Part shown: piece after piece, positions 6,965 through 13,622 of the stretch
Layout of the letters: each line of letters begins with the position of its first letter
Numbering within the stretch: the first letter of the stretch is position 1
DNA from: a virus
IMG/VR virus record: IMGVR_UViG_3300034062_001467
Coordinates: 1-21,597 of that record
Direction: 5' to 3' (one strand)
Length of the DNA: 21,597 bases
The notes under the pieces: model-generated
The model's input: only the letters and a program-made list of their open reading frames with translations
Told to the model about the DNA's origin: nothing
The model's database searches: none
Position numbers and translations under genes: made by a program

Positions 6965-7139
6965 TCGCACCAGGGTGCGAGTAATCGCATCTTGGTGTGC
7001 CCAGCACCCCAGCCACCGAAAGCTCGCAGGAGACGGCGCGGCCGTCCCACCTACAGCACAACCGGACTGAGAAGGTTCGCGTAGGCGCATCTGAACTGGC
7101 GACCGAAAGGTCATCCCCAACTCAGATGGAGTTTTCATC
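6965..7139 (+). promoter_or_regulatory. Structured 5' leader of the major capsid gene
   Basis: A 183-nt gap between the scaffold stop and the capsid ATG, the longest in the window, holds four hairpins in series. They are TCGCAC-CAGG-GTGCGA (6965-6980); GGTG/CACC with a 7-nt loop (6994-7008); GACGGC-GCG-GCCGTC (7032-7046); and a composite one in which outer arms CATCTGA (7088-7094) and TCAGATG (7122-7128) enclose GACC-GAAA-GGTC (7101-7112), with an extra GG/CC pair (7098-7099 with 7115-7116). The last outer arm abuts the ribosome-binding GGAG (7128-7131), eight bases before the ATG, so folding could adjust capsid translation or stabilise the transcript. No open frame of note lies here. The structures are read by eye and unfolded computationally. 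Confidence 0.5.
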
Positions 7140-8117
7140 ATGGCATTTCCGAATGTGAGCGACATCGTCGCCACGACCATCCAATCCCGTTCGCGTCAGA
7201 TCGCGGACAACGTCACCAAGAACAACGCCCTGCTGTCGCGCCTGAACCAGCGCGGCAACATCAAGACCATCAGCGGTGGCTCCTCCATCCTGGAAGAGCT
7301 GTCCTTCGCTGAGAACGGCAACGCCGGCTTCTACTCGGGCTACGACATGCTGCCCGTGGCGGCGCAGGACGTCATCAGCGCCGCTGAATTCAGCATTAAG
7401 CAGTTCGCTGTCCCGGTCGTTATGAGCGGCCTGGAGATGCTGCAGAACAGCGGCAAGGAGGCCTTCATCGACCTGCTTGAGGCGCGCCTGAACGTGGCCG
7501 AGGCGACGATGATGAACAAGCTGGCGCAGTCGGTGTATTCCGACGGCACTGGCTCTGGTGGCAAGGAGATCACCGGCCTGAACGCCGCCGTGGCCTCCAC
7601 CAACACCAGCGGCACCTACGGCGGCATCGACCGCGCCACCTGGACCTTCTGGCAGAACAAGAAGTACGACTTCAGCGACAACAGCATCTCCGGCACCCCC
7701 ACAGGCGCCCAGATGCAAACGGCGATGAACACCCTGTGGGCCAGCTGCACCCGCGGCAATGATCGTCCCGACTTGATCGTGCTCGACACGATCTACTGGG
7801 GCATCTACATGTCCAGCTTGCAGGCCCTGCAGCGTTTCGCCTCGCCCGAAACCGGCAACCTCGGCTTCCCGTCCCTGAAGTTCATGGACGCGGACGTGGT
7901 GCTGGACGGTGGTATCGGCGGGTTCTGCCCAGCCTCCACCGGGTTCTTCCTCAACACGAAGTACCTGAAGTGGCGCCCCCACAAGGACCGCAACATGGTC
8001 CCGCTGTCGCCCAACCGTCGGTACGCGATCAACCAGGACGCCGAGGTGCAGATCCTGGGCTGGGCCGGCAACCTCACCTGCTCTGGCGCTCAGTTCCAGG
8101 GCCGTCTGCAGGCTTGA
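7140..8117 (+). CDS. Major capsid protein (HK97-fold type)
   Basis: 325 residues starting 'MAFPNVSDIVATTIQSRSR'. Recognised from features of a broad phage coat family: an N-terminal arm, 'GGSSILEELSFAENGNAGFY' and 'YDMLPVAAQDVISAAEFSIK' (the E-loop/N-arm region), 'VMSGLEMLQNSGKEAFIDLL' plus 'ARLNVAEATMMNKLAQSVYS' (the long spine helix and DGTG turn, about residues 98-145), and a C-terminal strand region 'YAINQDAEVQILGWAGNLTC'. It forms the icosahedral shell with the upstream scaffold. No N-terminal delta domain or neighbouring prohead protease is seen, in keeping with a separate scaffold. A good ribosome site (GGAG) lies next to a stem. A structured leader precedes the gene and a strong terminator follows it, which would give it its own expression level. 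Confidence 0.9.
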   Translation: MAFPNVSDIVATTIQSRSRQIADNVTKNNALLSRLNQRGNIKTISGGSSILEELSFAENGNAGFYSGYDMLPVAAQDVISAAEFSIKQFAVPVVMSGLEMLQNSGKEAFIDLLEARLNVAEATMMNKLAQSVYSDGTGSGGKEITGLNAAVASTNTSGTYGGIDRATWTFWQNKKYDFSDNSISGTPTGAQMQTAMNTLWASCTRGNDRPDLIVLDTIYWGIYMSSLQALQRFASPETGNLGFPSLKFMDADVVLDGGIGGFCPASTGFFLNTKYLKWRPHKDRNMVPLSPNRRYAINQDAEVQILGWAGNLTCSGAQFQGRLQA

Positions 8118-8145
8118 TTTTGGTGGACCGTCGTGGGTCGCCTTA

Positions 8146-8185
8146 CCCGAGAGGGCGGGGTGACCCAATCCTCTCGGGTTTTTTT
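8146..8185 (+). terminator. Intrinsic terminator after the capsid gene
   Basis: Perfect 8-bp stem CCCGAGAG (8146-8153) / CTCTCGGG (8171-8178) followed by seven T residues (8179-8185); the loop contains a small GGG-TGA-CCC helix. It lies 28 bases after the capsid stop and just before the ribosome site of the next gene. GGGT at 8135-8138 could instead pair with ACCC at 8145-8148, which would compete with the terminator stem. Terminators after coat genes (for example in T7) reduce read-through to later genes. Confidence 0.85.
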
Positions 8186-8202
8186 CTTCAGGAGTTTCGA
8201 AC

Positions 8203-8709
8203 ATGGCACAAGCTGTCATCGGTCTGAGCAAGGACCAAATCACTGCGGCTACGGCCGCCCCCGCGTTTCGTCTGGGCACCGTTGGTGGCTACGACGACCC
8301 GACCAACGGCTACCAGGAGTTCATCTACGGCCGCGCCGATGGTGCGGTGACGGGTGCCGGCTACCTGTGCGTCGAGGAGACGGGCTGCGACTTCATCATG
8401 GCCACCACCACCACGACCGCGCCGGGCGCGTCTGGCCCCGGGTCTCGTTGCGGTGCGGCCCAGGCCGTCATGGCTGACAACGAGTACGGCTGGTTCCAGA
8501 TCTACGGCAAGGGCAGCGTCCGCACGCTGGCCAGCGCCGCCAAGGGAACCCAGCTCAACAGCACTGCCACTGGCGGCGCAGTTGACGACGATGCCACTGC
8601 CGGCTCTGAAACCATCAGCGGCCTGGTGCTGGGCACCGCGACGGGAGGTGCTGCGGCGACCAACGCCGACGCCTACTTCTCGTACCCGGTCGTCGGCCGC
8701 ACGCTGTAA
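8203..8709 (+). CDS. Capsid decoration/stabilisation-type protein (168 aa)
   Basis: ATG 8203 is preceded by AGGAG at the standard distance. The protein opens 'MAQAVIGLSKDQITAATAAP', then 'FRLGTVGGYDDPTNGYQEFI', and shows 'YGWFQIYGKGSV' and 'GGAVDDDATAGSETISGLVL', ending 'YPVVGRTL'. The sequence 'x-LG(T/A)-x(2)-G-DG-x-E(W/F)-x-Y' followed by 'YGW-x-Q-x-G' is the build of small all-beta phage head proteins that follow the coat gene and are often annotated as decoration or DUF2190-like proteins. That assignment is by pattern memory and position. It would coat or stabilise the capsid surface. Expression probably depends on read-through of the preceding terminator. Confidence 0.7.
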   Translation: MAQAVIGLSKDQITAATAAPAFRLGTVGGYDDPTNGYQEFIYGRADGAVTGAGYLCVEETGCDFIMATTTTTAPGASGPGSRCGAAQAVMADNEYGWFQIYGKGSVRTLASAAKGTQLNSTATGGAVDDDATAGSETISGLVLGTATGGAAATNADAYFSYPVVGRTL

Positions 8710-8735
8710 AGCCACCCCAGAAGAAGGAGAACAGC

Positions 8736-9347
8736 ATGCAACCCACGACACCCACCATGTTTGATGAGCCCACGCACCTGGCCAGGCCGGATGAGTCCCG
8801 GTACGCGCACGATGCGCGGCTGTACGTGGAGTTCTCACGCGAGCCTGTGATGCACCCCGGCAAGAGCCGGGAGGCGGGCCGGGCCGTGTACGAGGAGCGG
8901 GACTTCATCCGCATCCATGTGCCTGGCGACAAGACCTCGGTGGTTCACCGACAGGTCACCGAGCAGGACGCGCAGCGTTTCGCTGATCGGTACGCCAAGT
9001 GGAAAGCCGGCCAGGCTGAGGCCGTGACGGGCACGCCGCTGTCGTCGTTGCCCACCATGACCCCGTCCAAGGTCGAGGAGTACAAGTTCTTCAAGATCAC
9101 GACGGTGGAGCAGCTCGCGGACGCGAACGACAACCTGGGTCAGAAGTTCATGGGCTTCCACTCGGACAAGCAGCGCGCCAAGGCATTCCTTGAGGTGGCG
9201 GCCAACAACGCCCCCATCGAGCGCATGAACTCCGAGCTGCAGAAGCGCGACGCCGAGATCGAGAACCTGAGGACCATGGTCGAGGCGCTGCAGGCCCAGG
9301 CCAAGCCCGGCAAGCGGGCCGTGGCCGCGGAGCCTCTTGCGGCCTGA
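8736..9347 (+). CDS. Conserved phage head-tail region protein with C-terminal coiled coil (203 aa)
   Basis: Start ATG 8736 follows AAGGAG. Residues about 60-105 carry 'FIRIHVPGDKTSVVHRQVTE', 'RFADRYAKWKAGQAE' and 'GTPLSSLPTMT', followed by 'KVEEYKFFKITTVEQLAD' (about 110-127). I recall this order (a strand 'VPGDKTxVxxR', an 'RFxxxYxxFKxG' helix, then 'GTPLxxxP' and 'TVEQLA') from hypothetical proteins encoded between coat and tail-adaptor genes of short-tailed phages. The last 50 residues form a heptad-like helix (ERMNSELQKRDAEIENLRTM) and an Ala/Pro tail. Likely virion-associated or an assembly factor; no activity can be assigned. Confidence 0.65.
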   Translation: MQPTTPTMFDEPTHLARPDESRYAHDARLYVEFSREPVMHPGKSREAGRAVYEERDFIRIHVPGDKTSVVHRQVTEQDAQRFADRYAKWKAGQAEAVTGTPLSSLPTMTPSKVEEYKFFKITTVEQLADANDNLGQKFMGFHSDKQRAKAFLEVAANNAPIERMNSELQKRDAEIENLRTMVEALQAQAKPGKRAVAAEPLAA

Positions 9348-9360
9348 GGAAGGGTAGGGG

Positions 9361-10110
9361 ATGGCCTTCCAGATTGTCAACGAATCGACCCTCTCGGCCA
9401 TCGTCCAGAACGTGGCCGCGATGGTGGCCTTCCCCGTCCCCGCTGACCCTGCCGGCAGCACCGACCCCGCGGTGCAGCAGATGGTTCAGGCCGTCAACAT
9501 GGCCGGCATCGAGCTGCTGTCCATGTACGACTGGCAGGAGCTGGTCAAGAACTACCAGATCCCGATCCAACAGGACACCGCCGGTCAGAAGGAGAAGTCC
9601 TTCGACATGCCGGAAGACTTCTACGACTGGATCGACCAGACCAACTGGAACGCGACGACGCAGTTCCCGTCGCTGGGCCCGGTGTCGCCCCAGATGTGGC
9701 AGCAGCTCCTGATTCGCACGACGCTGCCGACGCTGTCGTTCTACTGGCAGGTGCGGGACAACAAGATCTACGTCCTGGCGCCGCCGTCTGCACCGCAGAC
9801 GATGAACGTGTTCTACCTGTCGCAGGCCTGGGTGCGCGACCAGGACGACAGCACGCTGTACAAGAACCGCGTCACCAAGAACGGCGACGTGACCTTGCTC
9901 GACCCGACGCTGGTGACGCTGTACACCCGCGCGAAGTGGCTTGAGATGAAGGGCCTGGACTCCAGTGCGGCCATGCGCGACTTCCAGGTCAGCTTCGAGA
10001 ACCGCAAGGGCGCCGAGAAGGGCGCTCCGGTGCTGAGCATGGCGCGGGACTTCCGCTTCCCTTACATCCAGCCGCTGATCAACACGCCTGACACGGGCAT
10101 GGGGGCCTGA
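9361..10110 (+). CDS. Head-to-tail adaptor / tail tubular protein A-like (249 aa)
   Basis: ATG 9361 follows a purine-rich 'gaggaagggtagggg'. The protein has an N-terminal helical bundle ('PAVQQMVQAVNMAGIELLS' then 'YDWQELVKNYQI'), the phrase 'DMPEDFYDWIDQTNWNATTQ' (about residues 81-100), a beta core around 'KIYVLAPPSAPQTMNVFYLS', and a helical C-terminus. This matches the arrangement of T7 gp11 / P22 gp4-type proteins that form a ring under the portal. Length (249) is somewhat above T7 gp11 (about 196) and P22 gp4 (about 166). The gene order, adaptor followed by a large hub protein, supports the call. The alternative is a more general 'phage structural protein' label. Confidence 0.7.
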   Translation: MAFQIVNESTLSAIVQNVAAMVAFPVPADPAGSTDPAVQQMVQAVNMAGIELLSMYDWQELVKNYQIPIQQDTAGQKEKSFDMPEDFYDWIDQTNWNATTQFPSLGPVSPQMWQQLLIRTTLPTLSFYWQVRDNKIYVLAPPSAPQTMNVFYLSQAWVRDQDDSTLYKNRVTKNGDVTLLDPTLVTLYTRAKWLEMKGLDSSAAMRDFQVSFENRKGAEKGAPVLSMARDFRFPYIQPLINTPDTGMGA

Positions 10111-10111
10111 C

Positions 10112-11719
10112 GTGCCTCTGGTGCCTCTGAAGCCCTTCAAGGTGCCGCGAAGGGCGGCTGCCTCGCAGGTGGCGCAGTCCGCGATCATCCCCGCGCCTGT
10201 GGGCGGCCTCAACTACCGCGACCCGATCAGCGCCATGGATCCGCGTGACGCACTGGTGCTGACCAACCTGATACCGGGGCAGCAGGGCGTGGAGCTGCGC
10301 CGCGGCTGGTCTGAGTTTGCCGACGCCGTCGAGGCGGTCGATAACTCGGTGGAGGCGGTGTTCTCGTACAAGGCGCCCAGCTCGGCCAATGACAAGGTGT
10401 TCATGGCCGCAAACGGCAACATCTACGACGTCACCTTGGGCGGCACTCCGACGGTGGCCGTCACGGGCACCGGCAGTACCGATGACGAGTGGTGGACGAC
10501 GCAGTTCTCCACCGCAGCCGACACCTTCCTGCTGGCCGTCTCCCCGGGCGCGGGCTACTGGACCTACAGCACCACCTCGGGCTGGGTCAACCGCACCGGC
10601 ACCGTCACCGGCATGACCACCTCGGTGCGCACGGTCATGGTCTGGAAGCGCCGTGTCTGGTTCACGTTTGCGGACAGCCCAAACGTCTACTACATGAACG
10701 CGGTGGACGCGATCACCGGCACGGTGACGTCGTTCCCCATGGGCTCGCTGCTGCGCAACGGCGGCTACGTCTCGGCCATGGTCAACTGGACCACCGACGC
10801 CGGCATCTCGGTGGACGACTACCTGGTGGTGATCGGCACCGAGGGCGACGTGGGCGTGTGGCAGGGCACTGACCCCACCAGCGCGGCCACGTTCGAGCTC
10901 AAGGGCGTCTGGTACGTCGGCCCGGTGCCGCTGCATGGTCGGTACTTCACCACGTTCGGTGGCGACGTGATGATCGTCTCGCAGCTCGGCCTGGTGCCGA
11001 TGTCGCGCCTGTTCACCGGCCAGTTCAGCTCCGACAACCAGAACGTGGGCCCTGCGGCCAAGATCCAGACGGTGTTTGCGCCGCTGGTGCGCCGCCTGCG
11101 CGATGAAAAGTTCTGGAACGTCTTCGTGGTGCCGTCTTCTGATGTGCTGGTGATCTCGCTGCCGGTGGATGGTGACGTCTACCGGCAGTTCGCCATGAAC
11201 GTCACCACCGGGGCATGGTGCAGCTTTGAGGGCATGCCCATCCGTAGCGCGGCAGTCATCGGTGGCGAGCTGTACTTCGGGCAGTCCAACGGCACAACGT
11301 GCAAGGGCCTGACAGGCGACCTGGACGGCGTGGCGATTGACAGCACCGGGGGATCCTACGTTCTGGGCGAGGTGCAGTGTGCCTTCAACGCTTTCGGCAC
11401 GCCGGGGCAGTTGAAGAAGTTCAGCATGGCCCGGCCGATCTTTTTCGGGCCTGCGGCTCCCAGTGCGCAGTTGACGATCAACACGCAGTACGCCTTCAAA
11501 GACACCGCGGGCGCGCCTGCGTTTTCCGATCCTGGCGTTGCGTTGTGGGACACCGGCATCTGGAGCCAGGCTGTGTGGTTGACAAACAACAGCTACGAGT
11601 CTTGGTTCGGCACGGCCGCGCTGGGGTACTACGGGTCGATGCGCATGAAGCTGCGCGGCCTGCCGGGCACGTCGTTCCTGTCGGCGCACGTGCTCAGTGA
11701 AATGGGTGGGGTGATGTGA
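10112..11719 (+). CDS. Tail hub protein, P22 gp10 / tail tubular protein B-like (535 aa)
   Basis: GTG start at 10112, two bases after the previous stop; no nearby ATG gives the full N-terminal 'PAPVGGLNYRDPISAMDPRD' motif (about residues 28-47), typical of these proteins ('GGLNxRxP...MxPxDAxxLxNxxP'). The rest is almost entirely beta: repeated short blade-like units such as 'VWKRRVWFTF', 'DDYLVVIGTEGDVGVWQG', 'GGDVMIVSQLGLVPMSRLF' and 'GELYFGQSNGTTCKG', which suggest a propeller. In P22 and T7 the equivalent proteins build the short tail tube below the adaptor and hold packaged DNA in. Length fits P22 gp10 (about 470) better than T7 gp12 (about 790). The stop shares a base with the next ATG. 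Confidence 0.75.
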   Translation: MPLVPLKPFKVPRRAAASQVAQSAIIPAPVGGLNYRDPISAMDPRDALVLTNLIPGQQGVELRRGWSEFADAVEAVDNSVEAVFSYKAPSSANDKVFMAANGNIYDVTLGGTPTVAVTGTGSTDDEWWTTQFSTAADTFLLAVSPGAGYWTYSTTSGWVNRTGTVTGMTTSVRTVMVWKRRVWFTFADSPNVYYMNAVDAITGTVTSFPMGSLLRNGGYVSAMVNWTTDAGISVDDYLVVIGTEGDVGVWQGTDPTSAATFELKGVWYVGPVPLHGRYFTTFGGDVMIVSQLGLVPMSRLFTGQFSSDNQNVGPAAKIQTVFAPLVRRLRDEKFWNVFVVPSSDVLVISLPVDGDVYRQFAMNVTTGAWCSFEGMPIRSAAVIGGELYFGQSNGTTCKGLTGDLDGVAIDSTGGSYVLGEVQCAFNAFGTPGQLKKFSMARPIFFGPAAPSAQLTINTQYAFKDTAGAPAFSDPGVALWDTGIWSQAVWLTNNSYESWFGTAALGYYGSMRMKLRGLPGTSFLSAHVLSEMGGVM

Positions 11720-13185
11720 TGGCATTGACGGCAGAACAGACGACCCAAGCGACGCAGCTCAGCAATGGCCTGCCGTGGATCTACCCGGGCGCGTCAGACA
11801 CCGACTTCTGGGGCCAGTACTTCTCTGGCTCGGGGCCGTCCCTGACGCCGGCCGAGCAGGCCAGCGGCATCTCCATCGGGCCCATGGCCACCACCTCGCC
11901 CATGCCCACACCTGCGCCTGCTCCTCAGCCTCAGGTGCTGCCGGGGGTCAATGACATCGGTTACTGGCCGGAAGAAAGGGAAGGCTACGTGCCCCCTGGC
12001 GCGCCCGTGCAGTACCAGAGCGAGCTGATCCGCAGCCTGCGTGAGGCATCGCCGGGGTTCGGCACCAACAACCCGGGCGTGACGATGCTTGCCAACCCGG
12101 CCAACAGCAAGACCGTCATCGACTTCAAGCGTGCGCCGCCCGCTCCAACGCCCGCTCCAACGCCCGCGCCTACGCCCGCTCCAACGCCGGCGCCTCCTCG
12201 CTCGGGCGGCGGTGGAGGGGGCAGGCCTGTGACGCCTGGGCCGGTAATCATTGGGCCAGAGCCGTTGCCTGTCGAACCTGAACCCGCCCCTGCGCCTGCG
12301 CCTGATCCAGACGTGCCTGACTACACCGACGACCTGTGGCCTCCGGTGGAAGAGCAGCCGGTGGAAGAGCGGCCGCCGGTCGAGACGTTTCCGGTGCCAG
12401 ATCCGACGCCTCCGGATGTGGTGGATCTGCCCCCGCTGCCGCCAGAGGATGTGCCGGGCGTTCCTGACTACACGGATGATCTGTGGCCGCCTGTCGAGCC
12501 TGAGCCGCAAGACCCGCCGCAAGGTGAGATCGTTATCGAGCCGATTGGCGGGGGTGATCGTGATCAGATCCGCGAGGCTGATCCGGTCACTGTCGTCAGT
12601 GATCCGATTGATGAGTGGGAGCCAATAACTCTGCCAGAGATTGACTTGGCAGACCTAATGGGCCCGCCTTTGGTGCCGGGCGTTCCTGACTACACGGACG
12701 ATCTGTGGCCGCCTGTCGAGCCTGAACCTCAAGACCCTCCGCAGGGCGAGATCGTCATTGAACCCATTGGCGGGGGTGATCGTGATCAGATCCGCGAGGC
12801 TGATCCGGTCACTGTCGTCAGTGATCCGATTGATGAGTGGGAGCCAATAACTCTGCCAGAGATTGACTTGGCAGACCTAATGGGCCCGCCTTTGGTGCAA
12901 GACCCTCCGTCTCCATCGGTAGAGGTTGTGCAGGACTTGCCCGTCACCACGACACCAGCGCCGGTCTATGACCCTGTCGAAAACTTTGAAATCGACAGAG
13001 AACTTGGATTGGTTCCTGAGTGGGATGTGTACGTGCCTCCTTTCGAGAACTCCTTCGACTTTGCTTCCGAAAACTCCTTCGACTTTGACTTCTTTGACGA
13101 TGCCCTGTTCGGTGATTTCGGGTGGGGCGGCGGCGGGGGTGGCTTTGGCTCTTGGCGTGGCCCTGATGTGGTGATGATGGAATGA
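11719..13185 (+). CDS. Pro/acid-rich repeat protein in the tail-needle position (488 aa)
   Basis: I chose the ATG at 11719, overlapping the previous stop by one base, over a GTG one codon upstream. Residues 1-60 look folded (WIYPGASDTDFWGQYFSG), then the chain is largely disordered. It holds PT/PA runs (about 141-159), a glycine run, and acidic proline-rich segments. 'VPDYTDDLWPPVE' occurs three times (starting about residues 199, 248 and 322); the last two lie inside an exact 74-residue duplication (245-318 and 319-392). The C-terminus repeats 'ENSFDF' twice and ends in a Gly-rich, aromatic tail. No homologue recognised. In P22 the gene at this place encodes the tail needle gp26, but no trimeric coiled coil is seen here. 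The end overlaps the next gene by four bases (ATGA). Confidence 0.65.
   Translation: MALTAEQTTQATQLSNGLPWIYPGASDTDFWGQYFSGSGPSLTPAEQASGISIGPMATTSPMPTPAPAPQPQVLPGVNDIGYWPEEREGYVPPGAPVQYQSELIRSLREASPGFGTNNPGVTMLANPANSKTVIDFKRAPPAPTPAPTPAPTPAPTPAPPRSGGGGGGRPVTPGPVIIGPEPLPVEPEPAPAPAPDPDVPDYTDDLWPPVEEQPVEERPPVETFPVPDPTPPDVVDLPPLPPEDVPGVPDYTDDLWPPVEPEPQDPPQGEIVIEPIGGGDRDQIREADPVTVVSDPIDEWEPITLPEIDLADLMGPPLVPGVPDYTDDLWPPVEPEPQDPPQGEIVIEPIGGGDRDQIREADPVTVVSDPIDEWEPITLPEIDLADLMGPPLVQDPPSPSVEVVQDLPVTTTPAPVYDPVENFEIDRELGLVPEWDVYVPPFENSFDFASENSFDFDFFDDALFGDFGWGGGGGGFGSWRGPDVVMME
12139..12195 (+). repeat. 12-bp coding repeats (Pro-Ala-Pro-Thr)
   Basis: Just over four units of 12 bases such as cccgctccaacg, coding Pro-Ala-Pro-Thr, in tandem; third bases vary between units. 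A low-complexity linker followed immediately by a six-residue glycine run. Confidence 0.8.
12451..12898 (+). repeat. 222-bp tandem duplication (two copies) inside the Pro-rich protein
   Basis: Copies 12451-12672 and 12673-12894, period exactly 222 bp (74 codons), identity continuing four bases into the flank. The two copies encode the same 74 residues. All ten base differences fall between 12477 and 12543 (and their counterparts) at third codon positions; the following 133 bases are identical. A shorter related segment coding VPDYTDDLWPPVE lies upstream at 12313-12351. Confidence 0.95.
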
Positions 13186-13622
13186 AACTTGTCACCGATC
13201 AACCCGAGCAGTACCCGGTCGTCTGGCAGTGGATGAACCGGCGCACGCGGCTGCCTTGGAGCACCGACCTGCGCACGATCGCGTCCATGCGCGACGACGG
13301 CACCATCGCCTGTGCCGTGGCCTTCAACGCCTGGACGCACAGCGCCTGCTGGATGCACGTCGCGTTCGACGGCGAGCACGGCCTGACGCGCCAGCTCTGG
13401 GAGGCTGCCTTCCGCTACCCTTTCATCGACTGCGGGATGGAGGCCGTCTACGGGTTGACGCCCAAGGCGCTGGACGAGGCCCTAGCCATGAATGACAGGC
13501 TAGGGTTTCGCCGGGTCGCGGAGACAATCGACAGTGTGATGTTTGAAATGCGTGCCGACGACTGTCGGTGGCTGAAAGGAGTGAGACATGGGCGGCAAAG
13601 GCAGCGCACCTGCAGCGCCTGA
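13182..13622 (+). CDS. GNAT-like protein, T7 gp13-position (146 aa)
   Basis: ATG overlaps the previous stop (ATGA). The chain has a GNAT-like order of elements: a strand 'IACAVAFNAW' (about 42-51), 'ACWMHVAFDGEHGLTRQLWE' (about 55-74, the place of the acyl-CoA-binding loop and helix), 'YPFIDCGMEAVYGLTP' (79-94), and 'NDRLGF' (104-109), a common GNAT signature in which Asn and LGF follow the CoA-binding region, then the end 'MRADDCRWL'. The usual Q/RxxGxG/A loop is not clear, so acetyltransferase activity is uncertain. Small proteins of this type stand between tail-tube and ejection genes in many podoviruses, where T7 gp13 (about 138 aa) sits. The final 35 nt overlap the next gene, which has its own AAGGAG site within this frame. 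Confidence 0.65.
   Translation: MKLVTDQPEQYPVVWQWMNRRTRLPWSTDLRTIASMRDDGTIACAVAFNAWTHSACWMHVAFDGEHGLTRQLWEAAFRYPFIDCGMEAVYGLTPKALDEALAMNDRLGFRRVAETIDSVMFEMRADDCRWLKGVRHGRQRQRTCSA

Noticed and set aside
7122-8279. Minus-strand open frame of 385 codons across the capsid gene
   Set aside because: Runs through the capsid gene, the terminator and the leader in antisense; composition is that of a shadow frame.
10079-11725. Long minus-strand open frame (548 codons) antisense to the tail hub gene
   Set aside because: Arg/His/Ala-rich composition, no recognisable motif, and it mirrors a well-supported + strand gene; such frames are common opposite high-GC3 genes.
12451-12898. CRISPR-like or recombination-site repeat
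   Set aside because: Two long in-frame copies with no spacers, coding throughout; a coding duplication explains them.
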